DNA of 64,000 nucleotides from positions 1 to 64,000 of the forward strand of contig JAKSGN010000020.1 of NCBI GenBank assembly GCA_024180945.1, read 5' to 3'. This document shows positions 34,962 to 46,421 of this stretch, piece after piece. The number at the start of each line of letters is the position of its first letter. The first letter of the stretch is position 1. The notes under the pieces are model-generated. The model was not told the origin of the DNA and ran no database searches. It saw only the letters and a list, made by a program, of their open reading frames with translations. Made by a program: the position numbers and the translations under genes. The stretch is from Macrophomina tecta. Taxonomy: Eukaryota; Ascomycota; Dothideomycetes; Botryosphaeriales; Botryosphaeriaceae.

Positions 34962-36386
34962 ATGTCGCAGCACATGCTGCCGCATACGGTGCGCATTAAG
35001 CGCAAAAGACAGGATGAACCGGTGGAGACGCTGCACGTCCATACGCACGACGATCCCAAGAAGCGTCGCTTCAATGTCCAGGAGCCCTCCCCGTCCTACC
35101 CGGCCGTCTTTAGGCGCGTCCTAGAGGACCACAATGCCTCCGCGTCGGCCTCAACTCCGCCTCCGGGCCCGGCGCCCACCGCCTCACCCATGGGGATAGC
35201 AGCAGCCGGCGACGCCGTTACTCATGCTGAAGCATCTGCGTCTACGGCACCTGCCACACCCTCGCGCTCGTCCAGTTCACTCTCGGCTGAAAGGAGGATC
35301 ATTGCTCCTGTCCCTAGTACTCGTCGCTTTCATTTATCTAAACCGTCCGCTTCAAGCCCTTCCAGTCTGGTTGGAGGCGTCCAGAAGCGCAAGGTCGTCG
35401 CTACACTCGTTGAGTCGAAACCCAAGAAGACTAGGACCGGAGCCGCGGCATCACCACTCGCCGAAAATGTCGCTCCCAAGACACTCAGACAAGGTGGCCA
35501 CGATGTGGAGATGCATATCGATGAGTTCGCGAGCGAGAGACCCCTGAAACGCCCTGGACGGGCGGCGAGGAGCGTCAGCCCAGTAACAGCTGAAACCCAA
35601 CCTAAAGCAAAGAATGGGACAGCCGCGACCGCACAAAACCGGCTTGTGGATAACGAAGCCACCCGCAACAAGCATAGTAGCCTCGATAATAAGAAAGCCA
35701 TAGCCGTCGACCCTGGCCTACTCTCAGAGATGCAGAAGTTCGCTCAGGAGGTTGAACACGCGGAGAAAGCCCTTCCAACTCCTGCGAACCGCAGCCACCA
35801 GTCTCATCAGCAGCTGTCGCCGACTGCCGGACTTCAAACACCCCAAAAGCAGCTCAAGTTCCAGCCCAAACCGACCCCTCGCTTCCGCGACCGCCACCCC
35901 GAACGCTTTTCGAGCGAAAAGACAATGGGAATGGACGTCGACGACGGCACAGCCTCAGACTCAGACGGCGAGTACGTGTACGATACATACGTCCGTTACG
36001 ACGGACCACCCGACACACTGATCGAGATCGACCCGCTGACAGCGACGTCGCTGCCGCCGGACATTGGCGTGCTGGTCATCAGCGCCGAGGACCAGCCGCT
36101 GTGGGAGACGTACCTAGAGCCGGGCGCCGCCGATGGCGACGACGACAAGGAGTTCGATACTGATGACGAAGATGAAAATGCGGAGGATTTCTACGCCAAC
36201 GAATACCCCGAGGACGAGGTGGCGAGCGACGACGAGAGGGACGAGGACGCGTACAGGTACCGTGTTGGCGCGAGCGACGAGGAGGAATATGGAATGTACA
36301 GCGATGAGGATGATCTGAGCAGGCCGTGGGGTAGGAGGCCTGCTTGGTTGAAGAATGGCAGTGGAGAAGAGAGCGATGATGACTGA
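34962..36386 (+). CDS. IWR1: RNA polymerase II nuclear import factor Iwr1
   Basis: A single exon of 474 residues. The N-terminus (HTVRIKRKRQDEPVETLHV) matches the basic start of Iwr1, which carries its nuclear import signal. A long low-complexity Ala/Ser/Pro middle follows. The C-terminal Iwr1 domain has an EIDPLTATSLPPDIGVLV stretch and the hallmark NAEDFYANEYPEDE at about 406-419, then an acidic tail. In yeast Iwr1 binds assembled RNA polymerase II in the cytoplasm and brings it into the nucleus. The frame is open up to 34,932, but only from a GTG, so the ATG at 34,962 is taken. The protein is longer than yeast Iwr1 because of the disordered middle. Confidence 0.85.
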   Translation: MSQHMLPHTVRIKRKRQDEPVETLHVHTHDDPKKRRFNVQEPSPSYPAVFRRVLEDHNASASASTPPPGPAPTASPMGIAAAGDAVTHAEASASTAPATPSRSSSSLSAERRIIAPVPSTRRFHLSKPSASSPSSLVGGVQKRKVVATLVESKPKKTRTGAAASPLAENVAPKTLRQGGHDVEMHIDEFASERPLKRPGRAARSVSPVTAETQPKAKNGTAATAQNRLVDNEATRNKHSSLDNKKAIAVDPGLLSEMQKFAQEVEHAEKALPTPANRSHQSHQQLSPTAGLQTPQKQLKFQPKPTPRFRDRHPERFSSEKTMGMDVDDGTASDSDGEYVYDTYVRYDGPPDTLIEIDPLTATSLPPDIGVLVISAEDQPLWETYLEPGAADGDDDKEFDTDDEDENAEDFYANEYPEDEVASDDERDEDAYRYRVGASDEEEYGMYSDEDDLSRPWGRRPAWLKNGSGEESDDD

Positions 36387-37605
36387 AAGGTTTGGATTTT
36401 TGGGCACGACTGAGGGCACGCGGCGTCGTCCGCGTATATACTGTACAGGATGAGGAATGGTAGGAGCTCTCTTGAGAACAGAGCAGGTTTGTAATTTCTT
36501 CGGCTTTGAACAATGCACGACGCAGAAATGGGATACCAGTGGACATACGAGGAGATCCGCACATAGATTGTGTTTGATTTTGAAATGAGTGGATAGTTCT
36601 CGGTGCGGAGGAGGGTAGGAGTAGGAGATGCATCCCTTCTTATTCTTCGCCGTAACCGAAATTACCCTAACAAAGCTAGAAACACGTGATATTTGACAGA
36701 CTGCAAGATTTTCGAGAGCTTTGCAGCCGAGTTGAGAAAAAAAGGAAAAGAAAAAACAGGATGGATCTTCTCCACAAGCCGCTGGACTATTTTGCGCGAG
36801 TCTGGACAGGATTACGGTCGCCTTGCCGCGTACGAGTAATTGTTGTGTGTAAATTCTCTGTCAGCAAAGTGAGGCCTCATTTCTCGATTACGTGGAATTT
36901 CTGGCACGCGGGAACGCTTCAATGTCTGGTTATGGCCGCAGTATTCAACCCACTCATTCAGTTGGCCGTGGACGGTGTATTCAAGTCTTCGTGTGTATGG
37001 CTGAGATCTTAGGCTACGGGAATCCCCCTGGCAGGGGCACCATGCCCCTCTCTTCACATACATTCCTATGCGATCGAATATCGGTAATTGGCAGAGTGGC
37101 GAAATAGGCTGTACATAGAGAATGGCATGCGTGCATGGCAGCTGCCTAGGATTCTTTAGATATTCAATGTGGGGGAAAGCAGCACGGATGGCTCGTGACG
37201 CCGTTGACAAACAGAGATGCTCTGGCTTTCCGCGGGACGCTTGCTCTCGGCCGTCTGACCGTCGACGGGTTTCGGCTGGGTCTTCCGTTGACGGTGTGTA
37301 ATACCAATGTCGGACATTTGAGTGAGTGACGGCCTTCCTTGCTTTTGGAAGCTGCTCGTCAGCGGGTGCGGTTGTGGCGTTCGTGCAGCCGGGGTTTGGA
37401 AAACCCTTCGGGTATTTTAATCGACGGCGATACTTGGATGCTGCTCCCCATCCACGGACAGCGCGCCCTCCTCGTACGCGCGTAAAACTCGAGATCTCGT
37501 TTGGTACGACAGGATATGCCCGAGACCACAATAAAAGAGTGTTGTGTTGGATAATAGAGTTAAAGGGTGGGTCCACCAGGACTAGATTTTCGAAGACGGT
37601 GGACA
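36387..37605. other. Intergenic with an unrecognised minus-strand ORF
   Basis: The 3' flank of IWR1 is followed by DNA with no recognisable gene. Most of 36,812-37,606 is an open frame on the minus strand, listed separately. The short frames opposite IWR1 are shadows. Confidence 0.45.
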
Positions 37606-37606
37606 T
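36812..37606 (-). CDS. Hypothetical ORF, unrecognised
   Basis: An open frame of 264 codons from the first ATG (37,606); the frame itself stays open to 37,669 from a GTG. It is basic, has no signal peptide or membrane segment, and resembles no family I know. An uninterrupted frame this long is uncommon by chance at this base composition, but there is no other support. It may be a lineage-specific gene, a fragment of a spliced gene, or chance. Confidence 0.22.
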   Translation of the reverse strand: MSTVFENLVLVDPPFNSIIQHNTLLLWSRAYPVVPNEISSFTRVRGGRAVRGWGAASKYRRRLKYPKGFPNPGCTNATTAPADEQLPKARKAVTHSNVRHWYYTPSTEDPAETRRRSDGREQASRGKPEHLCLSTASRAIRAAFPHIEYLKNPRQLPCTHAILYVQPISPLCQLPIFDRIGMYVKRGAWCPCQGDSRSLRSQPYTRRLEYTVHGQLNEWVEYCGHNQTLKRSRVPEIPRNREMRPHFADREFTHNNYSYAARRP

Positions 37607-37669
37607 GCGCTGTCGCGCCAGTTTCGCTGCGTAATCTATATGGACGCGAAACCGGGCGCGGCTAGCCAC

Positions 37670-40600
37670 TAGGCTAGCTGCTGCACGAGCTCATACGGGT
37701 TACGAAGTTGTGGCGAATTATCCAAATGTCAAAGAAATCCTAGGGCCAGGGAATGATATCATAAATATAATATGCTCTGTAGCAGCCTGACGATGCGATA
37801 CATTTAGCTCTATTACCGCTTTTTAGATTAACCTGATGCTGGAGAATACTCCATAATTATCCTGCTTTAAGTATGTCTTCTCCAATCATAGAACAGACAG
37901 CTTTCACATATTTAATAGAAAAGCGTATATACCACGCACAATCTTCTAGACTACTAATTAGCGTTATAATGTCCTCCTTCTATAAAGCTAAGACAGCTCT
38001 AAATACGTTGAAAAGCTCTGCTTCCATGATCTGGGCTTTAAATATAGCTCATATTAAGAATAAGCATCAATGTTGTTCTCCTAGCCATCCGTCCCAAGCG
38101 AGGGGAGGTGGGGATAGTGGGTTTAGTTCAAAACGCCCTCAGGCGAGGTAGAGTAATCGGATGTAATCTGCCTTTTTGCTCCAGCTCAACAACTCGCAAG
38201 TATACCTCGAGACGAGATAGTCGTGATCTCGTACTCCCTTGCGGTACATACTTTCCCACTGTCCGCATTGAACTTAGCTTCTCCTTGGTTGAAAACCATA
38301 TAAGGGGTGAGATTTCTGCTTCCCTTGTGGTATGGCGCCGTGCTAAAACGAAGAAAGTGAAAGCAAGTCTGATTGTATTGTCTGATGTTGAGTAAGTCGT
38401 ACTCGCTGGAAGAAAGTAGCTAGCTATGGCTCCTGCCTTAACACTGTGTAGTTATAAACGCACTTTTATGCGATATAGTGACCTTATACCGGTCGGAATG
38501 CATAGAGTGCTTCAGGGGGCGCTACTTGGGGGCAAAAAGAGAGAATAGCTAGAGCACTTGCCGATCAACCGATCAAGCTGTCAGAAGGGAAGCAAAACAT
38601 AATTTTAGCGAGTCTGCGTTTGTGTGCGCGTTGCAAAAAGGACACGTCTATTATCTTCCGCTCGTCTCACACTCTGAGAACCTGCAAAATTGTCTTATCT
38701 CTGCGCTGGATCTTGGTGGATTTTTTTTTTTTTTTAAGGGGCAAGGTATGAGTGCATCTTATGCGCAGCCCTTTGACCTTGCTCGCGGAGCGTCCTTCCC
38801 TGCATTGGCCATCACCTGTTCGGCTGATGAGAGCCGCCGCCGAGACGAATGCGAGCACGCATAATCAGAGATAACAGTGTATGTACGATTGCGAAGCTCC
38901 AAGTCAACCGTCACATTTACCGCGGCGGAGGGTCCCTGAAAGCCAGGTGCTGCTGTGGCTTAACGTTCCCGTGGGCCACCTAAGTTTCTACTATGGGAGC
39001 TGCGGATTGCTTTAGTTCTCTTTGGTCAATCACAGTCTGTCTAACTTTCGGGGGCAAGTGGGTGCTTGACGGTAGGTGCGCTTTAGTTTCGTTCTTCTTA
39101 AGCTTATCTCTTCCGCAACGGGACCACCAGGTGCAGAGGCTGACTTCCTTAATGAATTTCTATGGACCACCCATCCTTTACGACGACGGACCCTCCGCTT
39201 AAAAACAGCGAAACCTTATTTGTAGCAGATAAGAGACTCTTTTGAACGGATTCTTGTCGTTTACCCTTCGCCTCCGCCAGAATCTTCCTTTGCCTGTTCT
39301 GGTGCCTCCTCCATGACATACACATGGTCGTTCCATATGAATAGGTACACGGATTCTTCATCAATGCATTCTCAAAGTAAACAACCTACCGATGTCAATC
39401 GCCTTCGCCTTTTTCGAAGTGTATGGGCGCGGGCGTCCATCCTGTCAGCTGTACAGGGATACGTGCCTCAGCTCAACAGGGATCATCTTCTCCAGCTCGC
39501 CAGAGTACCACCAATAATCCAGCATTCGCCTTAAACATGCATACAAAAGAGCTTGCTGATTTAGTAAGCTCCCCTTTGGTAACGCATTCGACTTCAAGGA
39601 GGGGCTCCGTCAGCGCATGGCCTAACCCGAACAGGGCAGACACGTCTCGACACTATCGATCGGTAACAAGGGCGGGGAAGTATGCTTCCAATCAACAATG
39701 TGGCACATGCATATGGGTTGAATGCAGTTACTCGTCACTAATGCATGGCCGGGTTGCAGATAAATCAACAGCGACTGCATGGGCTCATGCGTGTGGCAAG
39801 AGCACTAAATACCGGAGCTCAGTGTGTCTCCCCTCTCGTCAGCGAAACTGACGGGTATTTTTCTGCATCCATTCACATTGAACTGGGAGCGGCGCTGCTT
39901 ACAGGAAAGTGGCGCCGCGTAACGATACGCCCGTCTACCAGCTGTTGAACCGTGCCATCTTTACTCATGCGAAGGAGAGCACGGCTGCATAAGGCGCGAA
40001 TTAGAAGGGGAGTCCTGCGAGTGCATCTAGCCCAAACAAGGGCCTACGCAGTCTTCACTCTGTTATACCAGAAGTGCTTCAGCATATATTCCCCAAAGCT
40101 TGCTTTCTGAACACCGCTTAGAGCTTGTTTCGAACCTACGGTTCGAGCGCAGGAGCTCCTCTCCAGAATGCCCGGTTAAAAATTGAGAAACGCTACAACG
40201 AGTAGATTACACACGCGTTGGCTAATTATCCTAGCATATGTAAATAATAGCATCTCACTAAGAAGACTGCGGGCGGATACTACGCAGGCATGTGAATTGC
40301 TCGCTTGTCAACGACCTCGAATGAATCAGTATAGTTTCCCTAAACTTTTCGCCATCACGATGCGAAAACTCTAGTGTCATACGACAAACCCCACCGGCCT
40401 CCAACCAATTCATGGAAGCTGCACAAAAGGGAAGGGAAAAAGGTCTGGAGAGCGCAACTTGTTGGCTATCTTCCCACGGTCCTGACGCTTCAAACCCGTG
40501 CTCCAACCACTAAAGTCATCACGTTTCTTCTATGGAAGGTCCGATTTCGACCTAGAACAATTTAAGACCCTGCACTGATTCCAGCGCCGAATAGTTCGCC

Positions 40601-41707
40601 TGATATTTCTGCCATCTCATCGTCGCGATTTCTGGAGGGGAGCGCTGGTCGGTGCAACTTTTATTTTTTTTTCTTCCACATTATAACAAAGAGTCAGACA
40701 CGTCCATAGACGGGCTGTGATTCAGCGCACCAACCGACTAGATAAACAGGCCTTCATCATTCTCTCTCAACAGTATGAAGCGGGGTAAGTTTGCGCACGA
40801 AGGTAGGGATATGAAAATAGCTCCGGGCAATGCACGTCTTCCCTCTACCGGGCCAAAATTACCCGCTCCGGGACAACATGTAGATCGCAGCGCAGGGAAT
40901 GCGAGAGCAGAGCAAAGTTACTTCGGCCTCGGTCCGGACTTGTCCGGAGGGCATCCGTATCAGCGAGGGTCTTGAAAAGTAGAGACGGTTCTTAATGGCC
41001 TCTGCCGAGGATTTCATCAATGCAGTGTGAGACAACGGTATTGTTAGGCAGTTGGTTGACCATGTTTCTCCCCAGTCATGTTCATTACAACGTGTGAGAA
41101 GAAAAATGGAGAGAGAAATTTACCAATGAGTTCGCGGAAATATATAAGTCAATTCGGTTGCCTTTACAACTAGTAACTGGGTCGAAATAGCGTTCGTTCA
41201 CTGTCCGAAGAGTGTCAGGTAATTACCACGTGTATGAAGAACTTATCTGCGAACATCACTTGTTGCTCACTAGGAATAAGATTTGCATGTTCGTCAGTTT
41301 CGAATGTAAACTTGCAGAGAGAAAGTGCCAGTTGGTGTAAGCAAAAGCTCGACAGATACACAGCCAGTGAAATACTAAGAAGGAGCAGATCAAGACTCAG
41401 ACGAGTGACCGGAGGTGACTGGTCTGGCGTGTGCAACTCTTGGGTATCAATAGAGACTAAAGATTATCGGTTCACCTGCCCAAGAAAGCTTGCAGTGAAT
41501 TGAGACCTTGGCTGGATGGAGTATTCGTAGTAGTATCTCCGAGGTCAGTTTCTGCGTTCTTCTGACCTGAATCGTGCACATAGGAATTCTGACCGAGGTT
41601 AAGAAACTTTGAATAACCAAAGTACGGCCCAGACGGAAGAGGGCGACGCAGCCTTTGTAGAGCCATCATCAGCTCGATACAAGCATTCGCACGGACAATT
41701 CAGTGTT
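37670..41707. other. Gene-poor stretch with an AT-rich patch
   Basis: No recognisable gene. From about 37,740 to 38,060 the sequence is AT-rich with many TA steps, like a mildly mutated repeat remnant. A 92-codon frame (37,873-38,151) lies there and is unrecognised. A perfect short hairpin (CGAACC-TAC-GGTTCG) lies near 40,128-40,143, and T runs near 38,720 and 40,665. Confidence 0.5.
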
Positions 41708-42544
41708 ATGGATGCCTGGAGATCTCTCCAACTCCACGGGAAACCACCAATCCAGTCAATCTTAGGGGCAATCTCCGTAAGCTCGCACCCTGACGGAACT
41801 ATTCGACAGGAGCGGCGTGAGCGCACCGAGCACCTGCATCTTTATCAGGCCCAACTCTCGCTTAAGCAGCTTACATTGGTATGCAAGCAGGATCACCACC
41901 TCCTCTCACACTTCAAGCATCGAAAGTGCAAATCACGGCCCTTTCGCGGCGATCTTTCCCCGCCGTCAGCCACGCTGACCCGGCGTCAGCTCCGGCAGCA
42001 ACTAACAAACCCCCAAAGCCAGGCATGGGCTTTCCCCTCGCTTAGAAAGACCGGGGGAGCACACGGGCAGAATAAGAGACCAGTGCCTTCCCTCAATCTC
42101 GTCGTTACCGAACGAGATCCCTTTGCCACTACAAAGCTCCCAGATCGCGCCACCCCCACTCCCCCCCTTTTTCATCTCCAACCAAAGACTAAGAAGAATT
42201 CGCTCCCGCTTAAACACGCTACTGCTACTGCTGAAAGGTGCGTTTTGGGCCTTGTGCCCTACGCCTATGTACAATACGCGACGCACAGAAACACCGCTCC
42301 CCACAAGTGCAAATCCCAACTCACCCACATACCGGGTACCAATATTGCTCTTCCCTGTGCGAGGTGGGATGCTGCATCGGATATGCCCGCAAATATGCGA
42401 CTCTCTGGCAGTTGTTCTTTTAGCTGCAGGAAGGACTTGCGGGCCTTTGCGGGTGCGACAAGTCTAGCCCCCCAGGCGCCTCGTTACCGCTGGGCGGGTG
42501 ATCGGCGGTGGAACGGACGGCTGCCTGTGCCGCTCAGCTTCTGA
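41708..42544 (+). CDS. Hypothetical ORF, unrecognised
   Basis: An open frame of 278 codons from the first ATG; the frame is open from 41,609 through a TTG. The product would be rich in Arg, Ser, Thr, Pro and Gln, with no signal peptide, membrane segment or known domain. It includes a pyrimidine-rich stretch near 42,150-42,175 that looks more like leader or intron sequence than coding sequence. It could be a young gene, part of a spliced gene, or a chance frame. Confidence 0.25.
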   Translation: MDAWRSLQLHGKPPIQSILGAISVSSHPDGTIRQERRERTEHLHLYQAQLSLKQLTLVCKQDHHLLSHFKHRKCKSRPFRGDLSPPSATLTRRQLRQQLTNPQSQAWAFPSLRKTGGAHGQNKRPVPSLNLVVTERDPFATTKLPDRATPTPPLFHLQPKTKKNSLPLKHATATAERCVLGLVPYAYVQYATHRNTAPHKCKSQLTHIPGTNIALPCARWDAASDMPANMRLSGSCSFSCRKDLRAFAGATSLAPQAPRYRWAGDRRWNGRLPVPLSF

Positions 42545-45500
42545 CTGGCCCACAGAGAGGGGAGGAGGAGTTACTTGATCGGGTAGAGCGGATCTCCGGT
42601 GGGCAAGCAGATGGAGAAAAGAAAAACGCGGACGGATTGAACCGAAATGATCCCAGTATTTTTTCCTGTCCCACAGGAGCGGGAGGGGCAGGAGGAGTGC
42701 TGATGATGCGAAGGGTTATCGACTGAGGAATCGCCTATGTTCACCTGCTTCGGCTGGGACACCATGACCGTTTGGAGCTAGCGGTAGGTAGCAGTACGGG
42801 GCCCGCTCGAAGGGGAAGACATTAAAAACGGAATTAAGAAAAAAAAATTTTTTTGACGAGCGATAGCGGCGGCTGAACGTCTCCGCTGTGTTTTCCTCTC
42901 AAAGGTTCTGATGTTAGGAAGTTCCAAATGGCTATCGAGAAAATCGCCTCCGTGCCCCATATCTCAGCCTGAAAATGGCAGATGGTTTGCTAGCAAGACG
43001 GGCTGCGATCTTCACTGGATGTCAGCCGGAATCCTTATGGGTAGCAAGAGAGGATCAGAAAGCGAGTGCATGCGGGGCCAACGCATCGTGCGAAGGACTC
43101 GATGCCATGGTCAGATTGGCCATATGGAAGTAGCTCAGTGCTGGGGTTGATGAGGTGAGGTGGGTGTGCGTCGTGCTGGCGGAGCAGCCAGTGGGCGGAT
43201 CGCCCGTCGCACAGCGTCGATGTACTCGCGCCGTGGACTGGTCTCGACTATGTCCAGCTCCACAGGGTACCGAGCAGGCATGCAGTGCGGTACATCAGTG
43301 CAGCAGGGCAAAGCGCGGGTTACTTGACCCTTGCTGCTGCGGAGCGGAGGCATTTCCACGACAAAGATCATGTCTCACGGCGATTAGGCCGGGGTGTTGC
43401 TCGTCCCGGTATGCATATGCGCCCTCCCAGTGCGTAACTGCGGGCCGCATGCGAGGAGCGGGCGTTGGCTTTTGCTGCGGGAGTGATGGGAACGTGGAAG
43501 AGAAATGCGAGATGATGTCAGTCCGGCCTCCCCAGCGGTGCCGCGCCAAGGCTGTGCTCAGTCCCATACCCGCCTCCCGGATCGAGGATGCAACTCCACA
43601 TCCCCCGTGCTACCATCCTTCTGGCTAACTAGGCCGACGTCAACGCTCCGGGCAGAAGCTGACACCTTCTCTTGAAGCCTGGCAAGGCGAAAGGGGAGGG
43701 CTCGCAGCAAGGTCCACGGCTGCTAGCAAAGCCATAACATGCCGCATGCTTGTGCTGAGCTGTCGGTTCTGAGATCACGTGCTTCTTGCGTGTCGCATGT
43801 CCCTGTGGCTGAGCCCGTAATGCTCGTTTCATTAGAAGCGGTAGCTCGCTGCAAGCATTCAGCGACCGTCATTTGCCGGGACTGTCCACCGCGGAGAAAG
43901 TGATGAGCATTCACGGCGCACCAGTCAACGGCTCGTGTTTGCGACGTCTGCGTGACCACGGTTGTCGATCCTGTCACAGACTGTCTCTAAGCGTCAAAGG
44001 CCGATCTGCCATTTTGTAGACCAGCAGGCGGCGCCCGCTGCGACACAGCATGCCATATGCGGGACGAAAACCCGAATTACTATGATCCAATCGTTTTTCC
44101 AGATCAGTAACTCCAGCATGTTTCATTGGAAATCACAACTCAGCCTGGTTGTATCCTACGCGAAGCTCGTCTGCCAATGTGCCCAGAGGGAGAGGAAGGC
44201 AGTCGGCCATCCGGAAAGGTGGCTATCACACGAGTTACTCTCAGGTTCCTGAAAAGCGAGACACTGGTTTTGCATCATGAACGATGAAGTGAATGTTGGT
44301 GGCGCTTTCCACGGCCACTGTGGTATCGATGAAAGACGGCCTGGCTACACCGGCTGTAAAATGGCATGGGCTGCAAAGAGTGAGCTGACATACAAATTTT
44401 TCTGTACTCAACAATGCCCATAGACATGAGCGAGGTCATTTTGCCGGTCATTCGGCGTATGAGAGCCCTCTGGACCCTGGATATGGCCAAGATATTGAGC
44501 AAGGGTCACTTCTCCACAATGTCTTTGCGGGTCGCTTAATGGGTATACCTAGTGCCGGATGGTTGGTCCGGGAATCTGGGAACGCTCTCCTTTTAGCTCT
44601 CGCTCCGATATGCAAAGAGACATGTCGCATATCCAGTCCGCAAAGACAATCCCCAAAGGTCGGGGTCCGCATCAATCGGCAAGTGGAGGGCCCAGCTGCC
44701 GTCAATACCGCACATCCTTGCTAGGCCGTGTCAGACGATGATCCTGCGGGAAGAACATGTGCCATAAAAACATGATGAGTGGACATGCATACTGCCGCTC
44801 CGGTCGGATATTGTGGCTTCGGAGGACCAAATCTTACCACGATATTGTTCTAGCCAGTAACGTTGAATTCGGAGAATTAACTTCACCCCAGTCCCATTAG
44901 TCTGACCTAGGGGACGGTTGCAAGCGCCAGTGTACGGAGGAAGATCCGTTGGGGCGAAGGTGTGTCTCACCACCTACCTGGTATGTGGTCAGCGGAAGAC
45001 CCTGTTGCTGTCAGCCTTGCCGTAGTGCCTGACTAGACGAAATATCCTTCAAGCAAGCCAGGCACCGCTAAAATTCTTCAGAGTGAGAGCTAAATTTTAG
45101 ATGTGTTGCGCAGCAGCAGATGAAAACGTGGCAGGAGGCACAACATGTGGTGAATCAATCCCTATTCAAACGCATATAGATGTCCAAAGCTATGCATTGC
45201 ACCAGTAGCACATATTAAACAGACGAAATAAGATAGGAGACAGGAAAAAAAAAATACCGACCTCCCTTCTATTCATGAAGCGAAAGGCCTCGCAGCAAGA
45301 AATCAACAGCTTTTAAGAGTCATTAGCGTCTCAAGGTCCAAGTAGCCAGACTCGGAGAGACGAAGGCTTGATCAGCGCCATAAATCGTCCTGGTAAGTTG
45401 TAGAATATGGAACTATCAGCCCATAGATGGCAGGAAATAAAAGGAAATTGCTTGCTAGGGGACAAATGAAACACTTGGAGAGAAGTTCGGCCGTGTCGGT

Positions 45501-45560
45501 TAAGGGCTTAACGTTATTTCAGAAAGTCTCAAAGATGAACGGCCATGGTAATATCAGCGG
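42545..45560. other. Gene-poor stretch, no gene seen
   Basis: Short frames occur on both strands (for example 43,155-43,628, 157 codons), but none resembles a known protein and they overlap each other in several frames. No RNA gene or repeat was recognised. Confidence 0.5.
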
Positions 45561-46421
45561 CTAACGGCATCGTTGGACATAGTCTTGGAGATCTGGAAAG
45601 TCGTGCATGTTCAGGATGGCCTTCCTGACGACGGTCTTGACTTCAGGCTTCTGCTCATCGGACACGCCACGAACTTTTGGAATTCCCCATTGATCACGAA
45701 TGCGGTAATAGGCACAGGTCAAGCCGCCGGCAGTCCGTTCTTGTTCGGGATAGGTAGGCCACAAGCCAGGTTCCTGGTGGCGCCGCTTGTGACCGGCTGG
45801 GAACCTTTCGCGGAACTCCTTCTCGATTTCCTTCCACGTCATACCGCGCAGGATGGCGCAGAGCATGATAAAAGCCCTCTCCTCCTCACCGTAGGCATGA
45901 CGGGGTTCTCGGCGGGAAGGGTCGGCCCGAGGAGTCCGGGAAGAGTCACCGGGGGAACGCCTGCGGTGATATGAGGGGGAGTCTGGGTCCGAGGCGTCGA
46001 CGAGTTCTCCGTCAGAGTAGTTGGCGCTTCCAGCAGCACTCGGTCGACGATAGCTAGAGGCCGGGTTCACTGAGGTCCAGGGAAAGTGCTGCGATGAGAC
46101 ACTGTTGTATGCGCCAGCATACTGCTGCTGCGTGTGGTGACCACGAATGGGAATCGATTGGCTAGCGTATTCGGTGCTGAGGCTGTAGTGCGAATAGCCA
46201 GCGGGGCTGTACGAGCTTTGGCCGGTAGCATTGTGGGGGGCCGGGCGGCTGCCTGGGGCGACGAAGTCGAGAGACATTCTCTCCAGCCCGCGCGAGATTG
46301 GACTCTGAGCGCCGGCCATTGGCTGGCTATCAACTGGCGACGAGTTGACAGAACTGGTCCGACTACCATTTGGTGGAGTGGCAGAAGAATCCTCGTTGAG
46401 AATGTTTCGAAGGTTGCTCAT
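45561..46421 (-). CDS. SANT/Myb-like domain protein, probable nuclear regulator
   Basis: A single exon of 286 residues from an ATG at 46,421. The first 175 residues are Ser/Pro/Gln-rich and probably disordered, with many SP sites and an RRRSPGDSS patch. Residues about 177-250 look like a Myb/SANT-type helical domain. EEERAFIMLCAILRGMTWKEI is its first two helices and the GGLTCAYYRIRDQWGIPKVR stretch resembles the recognition helix of fungal regulators of this kind. I infer DNA or chromatin binding in the nucleus. I cannot name the gene. It is the only convincing gene within about 12 kb. Confidence 0.75.
   Translation of the reverse strand: MSNLRNILNEDSSATPPNGSRTSSVNSSPVDSQPMAGAQSPISRGLERMSLDFVAPGSRPAPHNATGQSSYSPAGYSHYSLSTEYASQSIPIRGHHTQQQYAGAYNSVSSQHFPWTSVNPASSYRRPSAAGSANYSDGELVDASDPDSPSYHRRRSPGDSSRTPRADPSRREPRHAYGEEERAFIMLCAILRGMTWKEIEKEFRERFPAGHKRRHQEPGLWPTYPEQERTAGGLTCAYYRIRDQWGIPKVRGVSDEQKPEVKTVVRKAILNMHDFPDLQDYVQRCR

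Noticed and set aside
40128..40143. GGTTCGAG motif like a tRNA B box
   Set aside because: There is no A box, acceptor stem or cloverleaf around it; it is part of a short palindrome.
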